DNA of 62,967 nt, taken from the NCBI GenBank assembly GCA_903873705.1, contig CAIQPK010000020.1:1-62967 (forward strand), given 5' to 3'. Both the position numbers and the translations under genes were made by a program. Numbering within the stretch: position 1 is the first letter of the stretch; the number at the start of each line of letters is the position of its first letter. The notes under the pieces were generated by a model, which saw only the letters and a program-made list of their open reading frames with translations, made no database searches and was not told the origin of the DNA. This stretch comes from an uncultured Acidobacteriota bacterium. GTDB taxonomy: Bacteria; Acidobacteriota; Terriglobia; Terriglobales; Acidobacteriaceae. Of the stretch, positions 8,668 to 18,192 are shown piece by piece.

Positions 8668-10572
8668 TCAGGCTTCGGGTGTTTCGACGGGGCGATCTGG
8701 TTGGGACTGGTAGATTTCTTCGACGCGGGCGAGGGTGTCGATTTCGCTGACGGGCTTGTCGGTGCGAATGCGGATGATGCGCGGGAAACGCATGGCGAAG
8801 CCGGAAGCGTGGCGGGTGGAGCGCATGATGTTGTTGAAGGCGACTTCGAGGACCTGGAGGGGTTCGACAGTGCGGAAGTGGCCGTGGTCTTCGAGGGTGT
8901 GGGCCTTTAGCCAGGCGGTGAGTTCGAGAATTTCGGCGTCGGTGACGCCGGAGTAGGCCTTGCCGACGTTGAGTAGCTCGCCGTCTTCGCCGCGGACGGC
9001 GAAGGTGTAGTCGGAGAGCAGGCCGGCGCGCTTGCCATGGCCGAACTCGGCTCCGGTGATGACGACGTCGAGGGTGGCGAGCTCGCGCTTGAGCTTGACC
9101 CAGGCGAGGCCGCGACGGCCGGGGAGGTAGGCGGAGTTGGCGGCCTTGAGCATGACGCCTTCGTTGGCGCGGGCGCGGGCGTCGCGGTAGGCGCGGTCGA
9201 TGGCTGCGGCGTCGACGACTTTCTGGGTGGGAGAGAGGAAGAGGCGTGCGCTTTGGGCCGAGGGTGCAGGAGCGAAGAGGGTGGCCTGATCGGCGGCTTT
9301 TTCGAGTGGTGCGGTGACGTGGGAGCCCCAGCGGGAGGTTACGGCTTCGAGTGTTGCGCGGCGCTCGGTCAGTGGTTGGGGGAGGAGGAGTTCGCCGCCG
9401 GCGTAGAGCAGATCGAAGGCCATGAAGATGACGGGGATCTGCTTGCGGATGGCGTTGGTGACGATCTTGCGACCGATGCGCTGGCCCATGATGGCGAAAG
9501 GTAGAGCATGGGCGGTGGCGTACTCCCAGCCGAGGATTTCGCCGTCGAGGATGAGGGGTTCGGTGATGTGGCTGAAGGCTTCGGCGAGCTCGGGGAAGCT
9601 TTGGGTGATGTCTTCGCGGTTGCGGGAGTAGATGACGACGCGGCCGGGCTGGGCGGGGTCGCCGCAGTGGATTTGAGCGCGCATGCCGTCGTACTTGTCT
9701 TCGAGGAAGGCGAGAACGCCGCCGGGGGTTGGCGGATTGGACGCGGCGGCTTCGGTTTCCACGTCCTCGGCGATGGCTTCTTGGGCGGCATCGACGGGGC
9801 TCAGGGCTTCGGCGGAGGAGTTCTTTTTGCGGGGTTTCTTTTCGGGTTTGGGAGGGGGCGCGGCGAAGCGGGCGACGGCCTCTTCGGGGGTGTCGACGGG
9901 GGAGGCGAGCATGAAGCCGAGGCAGTGGAAGAGTGTCATGCGGGCTTCGGCGAGGGTGTTGTCGAAGGCGCGGACTACGACGTGGGCGAGGTCGGCTTCG
10001 AGCATGACGGCGTGGCGGACCGCGGCGACATCTGTGAGGGTGGCGGCGGCGATGGCTTCTTCGACGAGGGATTGCTTTACACCGATGCGCATGTCGCCGA
10101 GCATGAGTTTGAGGAGGTACTTGGCTTCGCGTGCGGTGGTGCGGCGGAGGAGGCCTTCCACCAGCGTGGCGCGGGCGGCGGTGGTGCGGGCGGTGGCCAT
10201 GCGGTTGAAGGCTTCGTCGACGTCCGCGAGAGTGAGTGTGGGGATGACGGGGGCCGAGCCGGCGAGGAGATCGGCTGCTGCGGCTCCGAGGTCTCCGTGG
10301 CGGCGGTAGGCGGCGGTGAGGGCGGCCTGGGTGGCTGCGGCGACGGTGAGCAGGGCGCGGCTGAGGAGGGCCCCGCCGGCGTTGAGTTTGCGGAGGTCGT
10401 TCTCCGCAAAGGGCTGTCCGGCGAGGTAAAGGGCCAAACGTCCGGCGGCTGAGGGGCCGTCTGCCTGACGGGCGGCGAGGATGCCTGCCTGGATGGCGGC
10501 GCGCTTTTTGAGCCGGCTGGCGGTTCCGGCCAATGCCTCGGCCAGGTCGGCTATCGCTGCAAATCGCACCAT
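8668..10572 (-). CDS. ATP-dependent DNA ligase
   Basis: This 634-aa ligase has an N-terminal DNA-binding region (about 1-235), a charged Pro/Lys/Ala linker (about 238-285), a nucleotidyl-transferase domain with the adenylated lysine in K293-Y-D-G-M-R, and a C-terminal OB-fold domain. Further ligase motifs visible are LDGEILGW, FMAFDLLY, NEGVMLK and AWVKLKRE. It seals nicks using ATP and is probably a repair ligase alongside the NAD-dependent LigA expected elsewhere. No Ku or polymerase/nuclease partner is adjacent. ATG 10572 is favoured by GAGGA upstream; a longer N-terminal reading to 10713 overlaps the divergent promoter region. Confidence 0.9.
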   Translation of the reverse strand: MVRFAAIADLAEALAGTASRLKKRAAIQAGILAARQADGPSAAGRLALYLAGQPFAENDLRKLNAGGALLSRALLTVAAATQAALTAAYRRHGDLGAAAADLLAGSAPVIPTLTLADVDEAFNRMATARTTAARATLVEGLLRRTTAREAKYLLKLMLGDMRIGVKQSLVEEAIAAATLTDVAAVRHAVMLEADLAHVVVRAFDNTLAEARMTLFHCLGFMLASPVDTPEEAVARFAAPPPKPEKKPRKKNSSAEALSPVDAAQEAIAEDVETEAAASNPPTPGGVLAFLEDKYDGMRAQIHCGDPAQPGRVVIYSRNREDITQSFPELAEAFSHITEPLILDGEILGWEYATAHALPFAIMGQRIGRKIVTNAIRKQIPVIFMAFDLLYAGGELLLPQPLTERRATLEAVTSRWGSHVTAPLEKAADQATLFAPAPSAQSARLFLSPTQKVVDAAAIDRAYRDARARANEGVMLKAANSAYLPGRRGLAWVKLKRELATLDVVITGAEFGHGKRAGLLSDYTFAVRGEDGELLNVGKAYSGVTDAEILELTAWLKAHTLEDHGHFRTVEPLQVLEVAFNNIMRSTRHASGFAMRFPRIIRIRTDKPVSEIDTLARVEEIYQSQPDRPVETPEA

Positions 10573-10733
10573 TTTGCCAAATTCCTCATTTGAAACAGCT
10601 TGTGTGTCATTTTGAGCGTCTAAACTGGAGCAAGCCCGGTAAAACCTGACGTCGGCCAGCGTATCGTGTGCTTTCACGATCGCCAACCCAGAGACGTCAG
10701 ATGCTTTGCCCACATTTTAGGAGCGCCGACACG

Positions 10734-11873
10734 ATGAAGCCGATCTTCCGCAGCAGCTCCACCCGGCTCGCCGAGACCCTGCTTCTTGGCGTCCTGCTTA
10801 CCGTCTCGTTCGTTGCGCTGCCGGCACAGCGGCTGTTCGCGTTGAAGAAGACGCTGCCGGAAGCTCCGAGCGCGCTGCTTGCCCAGCAGGCACGCGGCGC
10901 TGAGGGGGCGGCCATTGTTACCGGTACGGTATCCGATATTCGCGGTGGCCTGGTGGCGAATGCGGAAATCAAGCTGATCGAAAAGGGCCACCAGGACGCT
11001 GATGCGCACCAACTGGCGTCCGATGCCGAAGGACGCTTTCGCTTCACCGGCATTGAGCCGGGGGTTTATAACGTCGTGATTGCTTCGCCGGGGCTGGAGA
11101 CGTTTCTGTCGCCGGCGTTCACGCTGCGACCGGGTGAGCATTATGAGCTGCCGGATATTGCTCTTCCGATTGCTTCGGCGACGGAGACGGTTAACGTCGT
11201 TATGACCGAAGTGCAGGTGGCGGATGAAGAGATCAAGGCCGAGACGCAGCAGCGGGTGCTGGGGATCGTGCCGAATTTTTATACCAGCTATCTTTGGAAC
11301 GCGGCGCCGCTGAATACCCGGCAGAAGTTCAAGCTGTCGATCCGGTCGATTACGGACCCGTTTGTGTTTGTGAATGTGGCGATTGTGGCGGGCGTGGAGC
11401 AGGCGCACGGCACGTTTCCGGAGTACGGTGACGGGCCTGGAGGCTACGGCAAGCGTTACGGCGCGGCCTATGCCGACGCGACGATTGGGCGGGTGATCGG
11501 GTCGGCGGTGCTGCCTTCGCTGTTCCGTCAGGACCCGCGCTACTTCTTCATGGGGCCTAACCACAGTACGGGCGCTCGGCTGAAGCATGCGCTGCTGGCG
11601 GGGATGATTGCGCGGGGTGACAACGGCAAGTGGCAGCCGAATTACTCGCACATTGGGGGCAATGCGGCGGCGGGGGCGATATCGACGCTGTACCGCGATA
11701 AAACCTACTCGGCGGGAGAGCTTGCCGGGTTGAATGCGGCGATCGGGATTGGCGGCGGTGCGGTGCAGGGTCTGTTCCGCGAGTTCCTGTGGCCGCATAT
11801 TACGACCAAGATTCCCAGCTATGGGAAGGGTAAACCGGCGTCGCCTGGGTCAGCCAAAGCGGCGAATCCTTAG
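10734..11873 (+). CDS. Carboxypeptidase-regulatory-like domain protein, exported
   Basis: This 379-aa exported protein starts with a signal-anchor-like segment (LLLGVLLTVSFVALPAQ). A carboxypeptidase D regulatory-like beta sandwich follows (IVTGTVSDIRGGLVANAEIKL...FRFTGIEPGVYNVVI). The C-terminal half is conserved-looking and Gly/Ala rich (IGRVIGSAVLPSLFRQDPRYF) and may be a membrane-associated or pore-like domain; I cannot name it. Such architecture is common in acidobacterial envelope proteins. ATG 10734 is preferred because AGGAG lies 10 nt upstream. It is divergent from the DNA ligase gene across a 161-nt gap. Confidence 0.7.
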   Translation: MKPIFRSSSTRLAETLLLGVLLTVSFVALPAQRLFALKKTLPEAPSALLAQQARGAEGAAIVTGTVSDIRGGLVANAEIKLIEKGHQDADAHQLASDAEGRFRFTGIEPGVYNVVIASPGLETFLSPAFTLRPGEHYELPDIALPIASATETVNVVMTEVQVADEEIKAETQQRVLGIVPNFYTSYLWNAAPLNTRQKFKLSIRSITDPFVFVNVAIVAGVEQAHGTFPEYGDGPGGYGKRYGAAYADATIGRVIGSAVLPSLFRQDPRYFFMGPNHSTGARLKHALLAGMIARGDNGKWQPNYSHIGGNAAAGAISTLYRDKTYSAGELAGLNAAIGIGGGAVQGLFREFLWPHITTKIPSYGKGKPASPGSAKAANP

Positions 11874-12076
11874 GCGCGCATCAGCGCCGTCACCACGGAT
11901 GCCGTACCGCATCGTGGCGACGTGCGATAACATCTAACTCATCATGCGTGTTGTTGCCGCACATTCGACGAGCCTTCCCCGTCACGACTTTGCCTAGCTG
12001 CGCCTAATCGGCTGCGCCTCGCATCGCTTTCCTTATGATTTGAAATTTCACGCTTCACTCTCCTTCAGGAGTCCCC

Positions 12077-13150
12077 ATGTTTGAACGCCTTGAGCAATTA
12101 GAAGAACGCTACGACGAGCTGTCGCGACAGATGTCCGACCCCGCCTTCGTCAACGACCAGGAGAATTACCGCAAGGTCTCCAAGCAGCACCGCGATATGG
12201 AAGACACGGTAGAGAAGTTCCGGCAGTACCGTGCGATCCGGCAGGGCATTGCGGATGCGAAGGCGATGCTGCTGGAGCCGGATGCGGAGATCAAGGCGAT
12301 GGCGGAAGAGGAGCTGGCACAGCTGGAGCCGCGGTTGACGACGGTTGAGGAGGAGCTGAAGGTGCTGCTGCTGCCCAAGGACCCGAACGATGAGAAGAAC
12401 ATCGTGATTGAATTGCGCGCGGGAACGGGTGGGGATGAGGCTTCGCTGTTTGTGGCGGAGATGTTCCGGCTTTACCTGCGGTTTGCGGAGCAGCACCGGT
12501 GGAAGGTGGAGGTGCTCTCGCAGACCGACTCCGATGTGGGCGGGCTGAAGGACATTACGGCGATTTTTGAAGGCAACAAGGTGTACTCGCAGATGAAGTA
12601 CGAATCTGGCGTGCACCGCGTGCAGCGGGTGCCGGCGACCGAGACGCAGGGCCGGGTGCACACGTCGGCGATTACGGTGGCGGTGCTGCCTGAGGCTGAG
12701 GAAGTGGACATCAAGATTGAGAACAAGGACCTGCGGGTGGATACGTTCTGCTCATCGGGGCCGGGCGGGCAGTCTGTGAATACGACTTACTCGGCGATCC
12801 GGATTACGCATCTCCCGACGAATACCGTGGTGAGCTGCCAGGATGAGAAGTCGCAGATCAAGAATCGCGAGAAGGCGATGCGCGTGCTGCGCTCGCGGCT
12901 GTACGAGGTTGAGGCCGAGCGCGTGCACCAGCTGCAGGCCAAGGAACGGAAGCAGCAGATCGGGTCGGGTGACCGGAGCGAGAAAATTCGGACGTATAAC
13001 TTTCCGCAGAACCGGTTGACGGACCACCGCATCGGGTTGACGCAGCATAACCTGGCGATGGTGATGGAAGGGCAGCTGCAGCCTACCGTCGATGCGCTGA
13101 TTGCTTATTACACGGCGGAAAAGATGAAGGGCGAGCCGACGGCAGCTTGA
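12077..13150 (+). CDS. prfA: Peptide chain release factor 1
   Basis: The 357-aa class I release factor recognises UAA/UAG and triggers peptidyl-tRNA hydrolysis in the ribosome. The tripeptide determinant P186-A-T188 ([10 protein letters not shown]) identifies RF1 rather than RF2, and the catalytic GGQ is at 230-232 in [12 protein letters not shown]. The start has AGGAG 6 nt upstream. prmC, the GGQ methyltransferase often next to prfA, is absent here; a good intrinsic terminator follows instead. Confidence 0.97.
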   Translation: MFERLEQLEERYDELSRQMSDPAFVNDQENYRKVSKQHRDMEDTVEKFRQYRAIRQGIADAKAMLLEPDAEIKAMAEEELAQLEPRLTTVEEELKVLLLPKDPNDEKNIVIELRAGTGGDEASLFVAEMFRLYLRFAEQHRWKVEVLSQTDSDVGGLKDITAIFEGNKVYSQMKYESGVHRVQRVPATETQGRVHTSAITVAVLPEAEEVDIKIENKDLRVDTFCSSGPGGQSVNTTYSAIRITHLPTNTVVSCQDEKSQIKNREKAMRVLRSRLYEVEAERVHQLQAKERKQQIGSGDRSEKIRTYNFPQNRLTDHRIGLTQHNLAMVMEGQLQPTVDALIAYYTAEKMKGEPTAA

Positions 13151-13192
13151 TGTTTGCGGTTTGGCGACGATGAAGACATCGTCATGATTTCA

Positions 13193-13235
13193 AAGGGCGT
13201 TCCGGGCAACCAAAACGGGGCGCCCTTGCTTTTTG
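13193..13235 (+). terminator. Intrinsic terminator after prfA
   Basis: AAGGGCGTTCC pairs with GGGGCGCCCTT through two G-U pairs to give an 11-bp stem. It is followed by GCTTTTTG. It lies 42 nt past the prfA stop. Confidence 0.8.
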
Positions 13236-13320
13236 ATTGCGCGGATAAGGACAACGCCGCACGGCTGTCGCCCGTCTCATTGCAGGTGTATGGGCGCTTG
13301 CGCCCGGAACCGAGGATGCG

Positions 13321-13773
13321 ATGAAGAAGACAATTGGAATTTCGATTTCGGCCCTGACGCTGGCCCTGGCAGTGAGCGCTCTGCCGATGCAGGCGCAGCA
13401 GTATCCGCAGCAAAATTACCCACAGCAGAACAACGGTTACGGTCAGCAGCAACAGCAACCACAGGGCGGCTATCGCCAGGACCGGGATCATGATCGCGAC
13501 GGCGATGGATGGGACGCTCCACCCAACGACTTCAATGAGATGAATCGCCGCGCGTTCCACGATGGCATGGACGCGGCCCGCGCCGACTTCTTTGCGCGTC
13601 GTCCGATGGATGCACGCATGTCAGCACAGTTCCGTCGTCCGCCGACGGGGCGCATGTTCCGCGATCAGTATCGCAACAGCTTCACGCGCGGCTACCAGGC
13701 AGCGATGCAGCATCGCGATCGCTGGTCAGGCCGGGATCACGATCATGACCGCGACCCGTACGATCAACGGTAG
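13321..13773 (+). CDS. Small secreted Gln- and Asp/His/Arg-rich protein
   Basis: This is a 150-aa protein with a clear signal peptide (ISISALTLALAVSALPMQAQ). A low-complexity stretch QQYPQQNYPQQNNGYGQQQQQ follows and then DRDHDRDGDGWD. A conserved-looking middle contains AFHDGMDAARADF and FRDQYRNSFTRGYQAAM, and the protein ends in another D/H/R run. It is probably periplasmic or surface exposed; the DHDRD clusters could bind metal, which is speculative. No close neighbour explains it. The ATG directly follows an ACCGAGGATGCG context. Confidence 0.72.
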   Translation: MKKTIGISISALTLALAVSALPMQAQQYPQQNYPQQNNGYGQQQQQPQGGYRQDRDHDRDGDGWDAPPNDFNEMNRRAFHDGMDAARADFFARRPMDARMSAQFRRPPTGRMFRDQYRNSFTRGYQAAMQHRDRWSGRDHDHDRDPYDQR

Positions 13774-13800
13774 GTTGTCAGAAAAGGGATGTTGCAAGAG

Positions 13801-13822
13801 CGAGGAGCCCTGGGGCTCCTCG
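13801..13822. terminator. Bidirectional intrinsic terminator
   Basis: CGAGGAGCC / GGCTCCTCG forms a strong 9-bp stem with a 4-nt loop between two convergent genes. TTCT follows on the plus strand. It can serve the Gln-rich gene on its left and the PEP-CTERM gene on its right. Confidence 0.7.
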
Positions 13823-13846
13823 TTCTGCGTTCAAGGCTCTCCTACC

Positions 13847-14485
13847 TTAGCGGATGGAGAAGCGACGGCGTGCTGCTCCGATGACCCCGAGAAGGCCTGT
13901 TCCCAGAAACACAAGGCTTGAGGGTTCAGGAACGTTGCTCACGGTAAAGGCGTTGTCGTAGTAGGTGCGGAGTGGGTAGGAGTAGCCGATGAAGCCGCTC
14001 TGTGCACCGCGACCGTCGCCATCGCTGGAAGTCGCCCAGCCCCAGTCGTCAGTTTGACCCGTGGGGACGATGCTCATCCAATATTCGACGCCGGCGAGTG
14101 CGGTGAAGGGGTCGACGCTAGTGCCATAACTGTAAAAGAAAGAGTTGAAGGGCGTGGGGCCGATCAGGGTGGGGTTACCGTCGCCTGCGATGACGGTTGT
14201 GCTGAGCAGCATGTCAGGCGTATCGAGGAGGTTGGAATAAAAGCTGATCTGGAATGACGTAATGCCATAGCCGTTGAAGGCGCCGGTCCAGTCGACCTGA
14301 TTGATGACGCCGTCGGAGGCGAGGGTGAAATTGTCATAAACGACCAGGGGGAGACCGAGTGCGTAGCCAGAAAACTCCGCGTTCAGGAAATCGGGTGCCT
14401 GGCTGTAGAGAGCCGTGGCGGACGCAGGGGTGCAGGCACTTGCAGCCAGCACAAGGCCGACGCAGAGCGAAAGAATACGTTTCAT
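13847..14485 (-). CDS. PEP-CTERM sorting domain protein
   Basis: The 212-aa exported protein has an N-terminal signal peptide (LSLCVGLVLAASACTPASA). The C-terminus is the tripartite PEP-CTERM signal: VPEPSS, a hydrophobic helix (LVFLGTGLLGVIG) and the basic cluster AARRR. Such proteins are processed by an exosortase and retained at or released from the surface, often with exopolysaccharide. The mature domain is beta-rich and Gly/Thr/Tyr-rich with no identifiable enzyme motif. No exosortase lies in the window. Confidence 0.88.
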   Translation of the reverse strand: MKRILSLCVGLVLAASACTPASATALYSQAPDFLNAEFSGYALGLPLVVYDNFTLASDGVINQVDWTGAFNGYGITSFQISFYSNLLDTPDMLLSTTVIAGDGNPTLIGPTPFNSFFYSYGTSVDPFTALAGVEYWMSIVPTGQTDDWGWATSSDGDGRGAQSGFIGYSYPLRTYYDNAFTVSNVPEPSSLVFLGTGLLGVIGAARRRFSIR

Positions 14486-14646
14486 GGGGTGTCTGGACGA
14501 GAATCGCGACGCCTTGAAGTTTGCGCCGGGAGCTTTCTACTCAGGAAGAGCGGAAAGGCGCGACATATTGTGTAGTAAATAAATGATTTATTACCGCGCA
14601 GCTCAAAAAAGTTAATTCGGCAAATCCAAGCTGATACCCTGCCGAC

Positions 14647-16893
14647 ATGCGCCGCCTGTTTCTGCTGCTCGGTTTCCCGGCCCTTTTGTGCCCTGCTCAG
14701 CAGCCCTTTACGCTGCAGCAGGTGTTGAGCGCGCCTTATGCCTTGTCGCTGACGGCGTCGCCGGTGGGGGCGCGGTTCGCGTGGGTGGAGAATGCCGAGG
14801 GGCGGCGGAATATCTGGGTGGGTGGGCCCAATGAGCCGGCACATGCGCTGACGCTTTACACGGAGGATGACGGGCAGGATCTGGCTGCGCTGACGTGGTC
14901 GGGTGATGGGAAGATGCTGGCGTTTACGCGGGGGGCGGAGACGGGAGCGGGAGGAAGGCCGGCGAATCCGGCGCATTTGCAGCGGCCGACGCCGGTGGAG
15001 ATTTTTGTTTCGAATTTGACGGGCGATCCGGTGCGGGTGGCTGAGGGAAGGTCGCCGCGGTTCACGCGCGATGGCAAGTCAATTTTGTTTGTGCGCGGCG
15101 GGCAGATATGGATGACGCCGCTGCCGCTGGCTAAGCCTGTTGCGAAGAGCGGGGTGGAGCAGCGGGGGTTGCTGGAGGGGGTGGCGGCGCTGGTGGGGAG
15201 TGTGCCGACGCCGGAGATGGCGAAGCAGTTGGTGTTTGATCGCGGGTCGGCTTCGGGTTTGACGCTGTCGCCGGATGGGACGCTGCTGGCTTATATTTCA
15301 CACCGGCGGACGCATAGTTTGCTGGCGCTGTTCAACCTGGAGACTCATGCGTTGAGTTTTCCCGCGGCTTCTACGGGGAATGATTCGGCGCCGTCGTTCT
15401 CGCCGGATGGGCATCACGTGGCGTGGCTGCGGGAGCCGTTTACGGATTTTCCGGAGTTTGCGGCGGCGAGGGTTTCGGCGAATCCGTGGTCGGTGCAGGT
15501 GATGGACCTGCTGACCGGGGAGGCGCGGACGTTGTTTGCGCCGGAAGCGAATAAGCCGGGGAGCGTGATACCGCGGATGTCTACGGGCGAGCCGCGGGTT
15601 TTTTATACGTCGAATTATCGGCTGCTGTTTTTCTCTGAGGCGGATGGGTGGGTGCATCTTTACTCGGTGAATCCGTCGGCTCCGCGCAATGCGGTTCAGC
15701 TGCTTACGCCGGGGAAGTTTGAGGTTGAAGACGTTACGGTGAGCCGGGATGGACGGCGGGTGGTTTATGCGTCGAACGGGAGCCCAGAGGGGGCGCCGGG
15801 GTCGCAGACGGATGTGGACCGGCGGCACTTGTGGGAGATCGATTTGACGGCTGCGGCGCCGGCGCCGGTGGCGATGACCTACAAGGAGTTTTACGGCAAT
15901 ATCGACACGCATCCGGCGCTGGCAGGGGAGGGGAGCGGCGAGCTGGCGTTCATCGACTCGAGCCCGGACCTGCCGCCTTATGCGGCGATGGCGGAGCCGA
16001 GAGGCGGCGGGATTATGGCGCTGCATCGCGATGCGGTGCCGGAGGGTTATCCGGAACACTTGCTGGTGACGCCGACGCAGGTGATTTTTCCTTCGGCGGG
16101 GACCGCGCCGCTACAGATTCATGGGCAGCTTTTTCTGCCGACGGGTGGGGGTGCGGGGAAGCGGCCGGCGATACTTTTTGTGCACGGAGGACCGAAGCGG
16201 CAGATGTTGCTGGGTTATCCGACGATGGATTACTACTCGGACGCGTATGCGATGAATGAGTACCTGGTGTCGCGCGGGTATGTTGTGTTGTCAATCAACT
16301 ATCGGTGTGGGATTGGGTATGGGCTGGAGTTTCGGCAGTGCGAGCATGCCGGGGCGGATGGGGCGATGGAGTACAACGATGTGCTGGGCGCGGCGGCGTT
16401 TTTGCGGGCGCGGACGGATGTCGATACGGCGCGGATTGGCATCTGGGGCGGGAGCTATGGGGGGTATCTGACGGCGCTGGCACTGGCGCGGAATTCGGAT
16501 TTGTTTGCGGCGGGTGTGGACTTTCATGGGGTGCATGAGTGGGCGGTGGAAGACAATGCGCCGGAGGACTGGCTGCATGGGCCGACGTGGGATCGCTCAA
16601 CGGTGCCGGTTGAGGTGGCGGCGATGGCTCATGCGAGCTCGCCGATGGCGGATGTGGCGAAGTGGCGGTCGCCGGTGCTGCTGATCCATGGCGATGATGA
16701 TCCGGAGGTGGCCTATGCGCAGACGCCGATGCTGGCCGATGCTCTGCGGGCGCGGAATGTGCATGTGGAGGAGTTGGTGCTGCCGGATGAGGTGCATGAC
16801 TTCATCCTGCACAAGAGCTGGCTGGCGGCGTATACGGCGGCGGCAGAGTTCTTTGACCGGATGCTGAAACCAGCGGCGGTTCCCGTAAAATAG
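14647..16893 (+). CDS. Secreted S9 family prolyl oligopeptidase / dipeptidyl-peptidase IV-like
   Basis: The 748-aa protein has a signal peptide, then beta-propeller repeats of TolB/DPP-IV type (for example LTLSPDGTLLAYIS, PSFSPDGHHVAWLRE) to about residue 480. A C-terminal alpha/beta hydrolase domain follows. The catalytic triad is visible: S603 in GGSYGG, Asp at 684-685 in HGDDDPEVAY, and H717 in DEVHDF. It should cleave small peptides in the periplasm. It begins 161 nt from the divergent PEP-CTERM gene. Confidence 0.9.
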   Translation: MRRLFLLLGFPALLCPAQQPFTLQQVLSAPYALSLTASPVGARFAWVENAEGRRNIWVGGPNEPAHALTLYTEDDGQDLAALTWSGDGKMLAFTRGAETGAGGRPANPAHLQRPTPVEIFVSNLTGDPVRVAEGRSPRFTRDGKSILFVRGGQIWMTPLPLAKPVAKSGVEQRGLLEGVAALVGSVPTPEMAKQLVFDRGSASGLTLSPDGTLLAYISHRRTHSLLALFNLETHALSFPAASTGNDSAPSFSPDGHHVAWLREPFTDFPEFAAARVSANPWSVQVMDLLTGEARTLFAPEANKPGSVIPRMSTGEPRVFYTSNYRLLFFSEADGWVHLYSVNPSAPRNAVQLLTPGKFEVEDVTVSRDGRRVVYASNGSPEGAPGSQTDVDRRHLWEIDLTAAAPAPVAMTYKEFYGNIDTHPALAGEGSGELAFIDSSPDLPPYAAMAEPRGGGIMALHRDAVPEGYPEHLLVTPTQVIFPSAGTAPLQIHGQLFLPTGGGAGKRPAILFVHGGPKRQMLLGYPTMDYYSDAYAMNEYLVSRGYVVLSINYRCGIGYGLEFRQCEHAGADGAMEYNDVLGAAAFLRARTDVDTARIGIWGGSYGGYLTALALARNSDLFAAGVDFHGVHEWAVEDNAPEDWLHGPTWDRSTVPVEVAAMAHASSPMADVAKWRSPVLLIHGDDDPEVAYAQTPMLADALRARNVHVEELVLPDEVHDFILHKSWLAAYTAAAEFFDRMLKPAAVPVK

Positions 16894-16928
16894 ATGTGAC
16901 CGATACATCGCGAAGGAATACGCACATC

Positions 16929-17861
16929 ATGAGCACGAGCACCGCCCCTGCACTGCCCGGACAGATTGAAACTCTTCTTAAAGCGGCTGGCCTTTCGCTG
17001 GCTAATACGGCCTCAGGCATGGACTATACGGGCCGCGCTACGACGCGGTTTACGATTGCGCTGGCGACGGATGCGGCGAAGACCGAGACGATTGAGCTGT
17101 CGGAGGATTTTGACGCCCGGAATCCGAAGTTTGCGGCTGAACTGGCGAATTACTTCAAGGAGAGCGCGCGGCGGTTGCAGAATCCGCGGCCGGATTGCTA
17201 CCTGGCGCTGCTGGGTTTGCCGCTGAGCTTTTCGAATTTTGCGTGGCCGTTCCATGGGTCGACTTCGGGCGCGGATACGTTTTTGGTGCATGGCGAGATC
17301 AATCTTGAAACCGGCGAGCCCGCTACGCTGCACGCTAAGGTTTCCGCTTCGCTGACGCAGACGTTCGCAACTATCGTTTCGGCGCTGGAGCAGCCGTTTG
17401 CTGAGGGGTTTATCTACAACGCTGTGCGCAAGACTATCGACCAGGGGCAGCTGGAGCTGACCAAGTCGGGCAATCGGCAGCCGGTGCCGGTGACGACGCG
17501 GTACTACTCGATGAAGCAGCAGATCTTTATCTTCAACGACACGGATGAGGCGCAGCGCTCGCACTTTATCGAGGGTAAGGTGTTCTGGCTTTCGGCGGTG
17601 CTGGGTGGGGATGCGCCGGTGTGGATTGCCGATCCGCGCGATGCGCAGTATCTGAATACGACTGCAGCGGAGCTGAAGGCTGCGGCGAAGAAGCTGGCTG
17701 ATGCGGGGTTGCTGGCGCTTTCTGCGGATGGCGAAGCGGCTACGGCGACGGCGGAGTTGAAGGCGCGTGAGGCTGAGTTCCGTGAGGAAGTGGAAGAGGC
17801 GCTGACGTTTATCAAGCCGCACTTCAATGAAGACATGCGCAGCGGTCACACCAATATGTAG
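16929..17861 (+). CDS. Conserved hypothetical protein
   Basis: A 310-aa soluble protein with no signal peptide or membrane segment; I do not recognise its family. Aromatic-rich middle blocks (LPLSFSNFAWPFHGSTSGADTFLVHGEINLETGEP) and a Lys/Glu/Ala-rich, probably helical C-terminus (AELKAREAEFREEVEEALTF) are visible. ATG 16929 is chosen with GAAGGA upstream; a GTG 11 codons earlier starts inside the intergenic leader. It follows the S9 peptidase by 35 nt in the same direction and may be cotranscribed with it. Confidence 0.7.
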   Translation: MSTSTAPALPGQIETLLKAAGLSLANTASGMDYTGRATTRFTIALATDAAKTETIELSEDFDARNPKFAAELANYFKESARRLQNPRPDCYLALLGLPLSFSNFAWPFHGSTSGADTFLVHGEINLETGEPATLHAKVSASLTQTFATIVSALEQPFAEGFIYNAVRKTIDQGQLELTKSGNRQPVPVTTRYYSMKQQIFIFNDTDEAQRSHFIEGKVFWLSAVLGGDAPVWIADPRDAQYLNTTAAELKAAAKKLADAGLLALSADGEAATATAELKAREAEFREEVEEALTFIKPHFNEDMRSGHTNM

Positions 17862-17958
17862 GGTGCGCGGGAGCTGAAGTTCGGCTCACAGCGCATCGAT
17901 CAAGATGAGAGATTTTGGTGGGGTGGAGGAGAGCTGTCGTTTGCTGACGCAAACGATA

Positions 17959-18131
17959 CCCACCCTTTCGGCAAAGTGCGCCGAAAGGATGGGCCACCCG
18001 GGTCGTGGTGGTTCCAGCCGCAGGTCCCTCCGCGGCGAATGACGATGAAGCTGTCGGGCTCCCGTCGAGAGGACATATTTAGGGTGGTTTTGGGAGATCC
18101 CACGTCCGAGAATCCGGACGTGGGGCACCCG
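17959..18131. repeat. Intergenic modular hairpin repeats (two modules)
   Basis: The 330-nt gap after the hypothetical gene holds two hairpins of a shared design. Module 1 (17959-18002) has stem CCTTTCGGC/GCCGAAAGG framed by CCCA and TGGGCCACCCGG. Module 2 (18099-18131) has stem CCCACGTCCG/CGGACGTGGG followed by GCACCC. Stem sequences differ while the CCCA...TGGGgCACCC frame is kept, and related modules occur at 29254-29346 and 33906-33940. I see no gene in this gap. Two TTCACGTGA-like motifs lie near 18148 and 18170. Confidence 0.7.
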
Positions 18132-18192
18132 TAGGGAAGGTGGTTGATTCACGTGAGGATGGTGGGTCGATTCACGTGATTTGCGGGTTGAG

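Noticed and set aside
18148-18180. Two TTCACGTGA-like motifs as operators
   Set aside because: They are short and E-box-like by chance; no matching site elsewhere near a promoter was seen.
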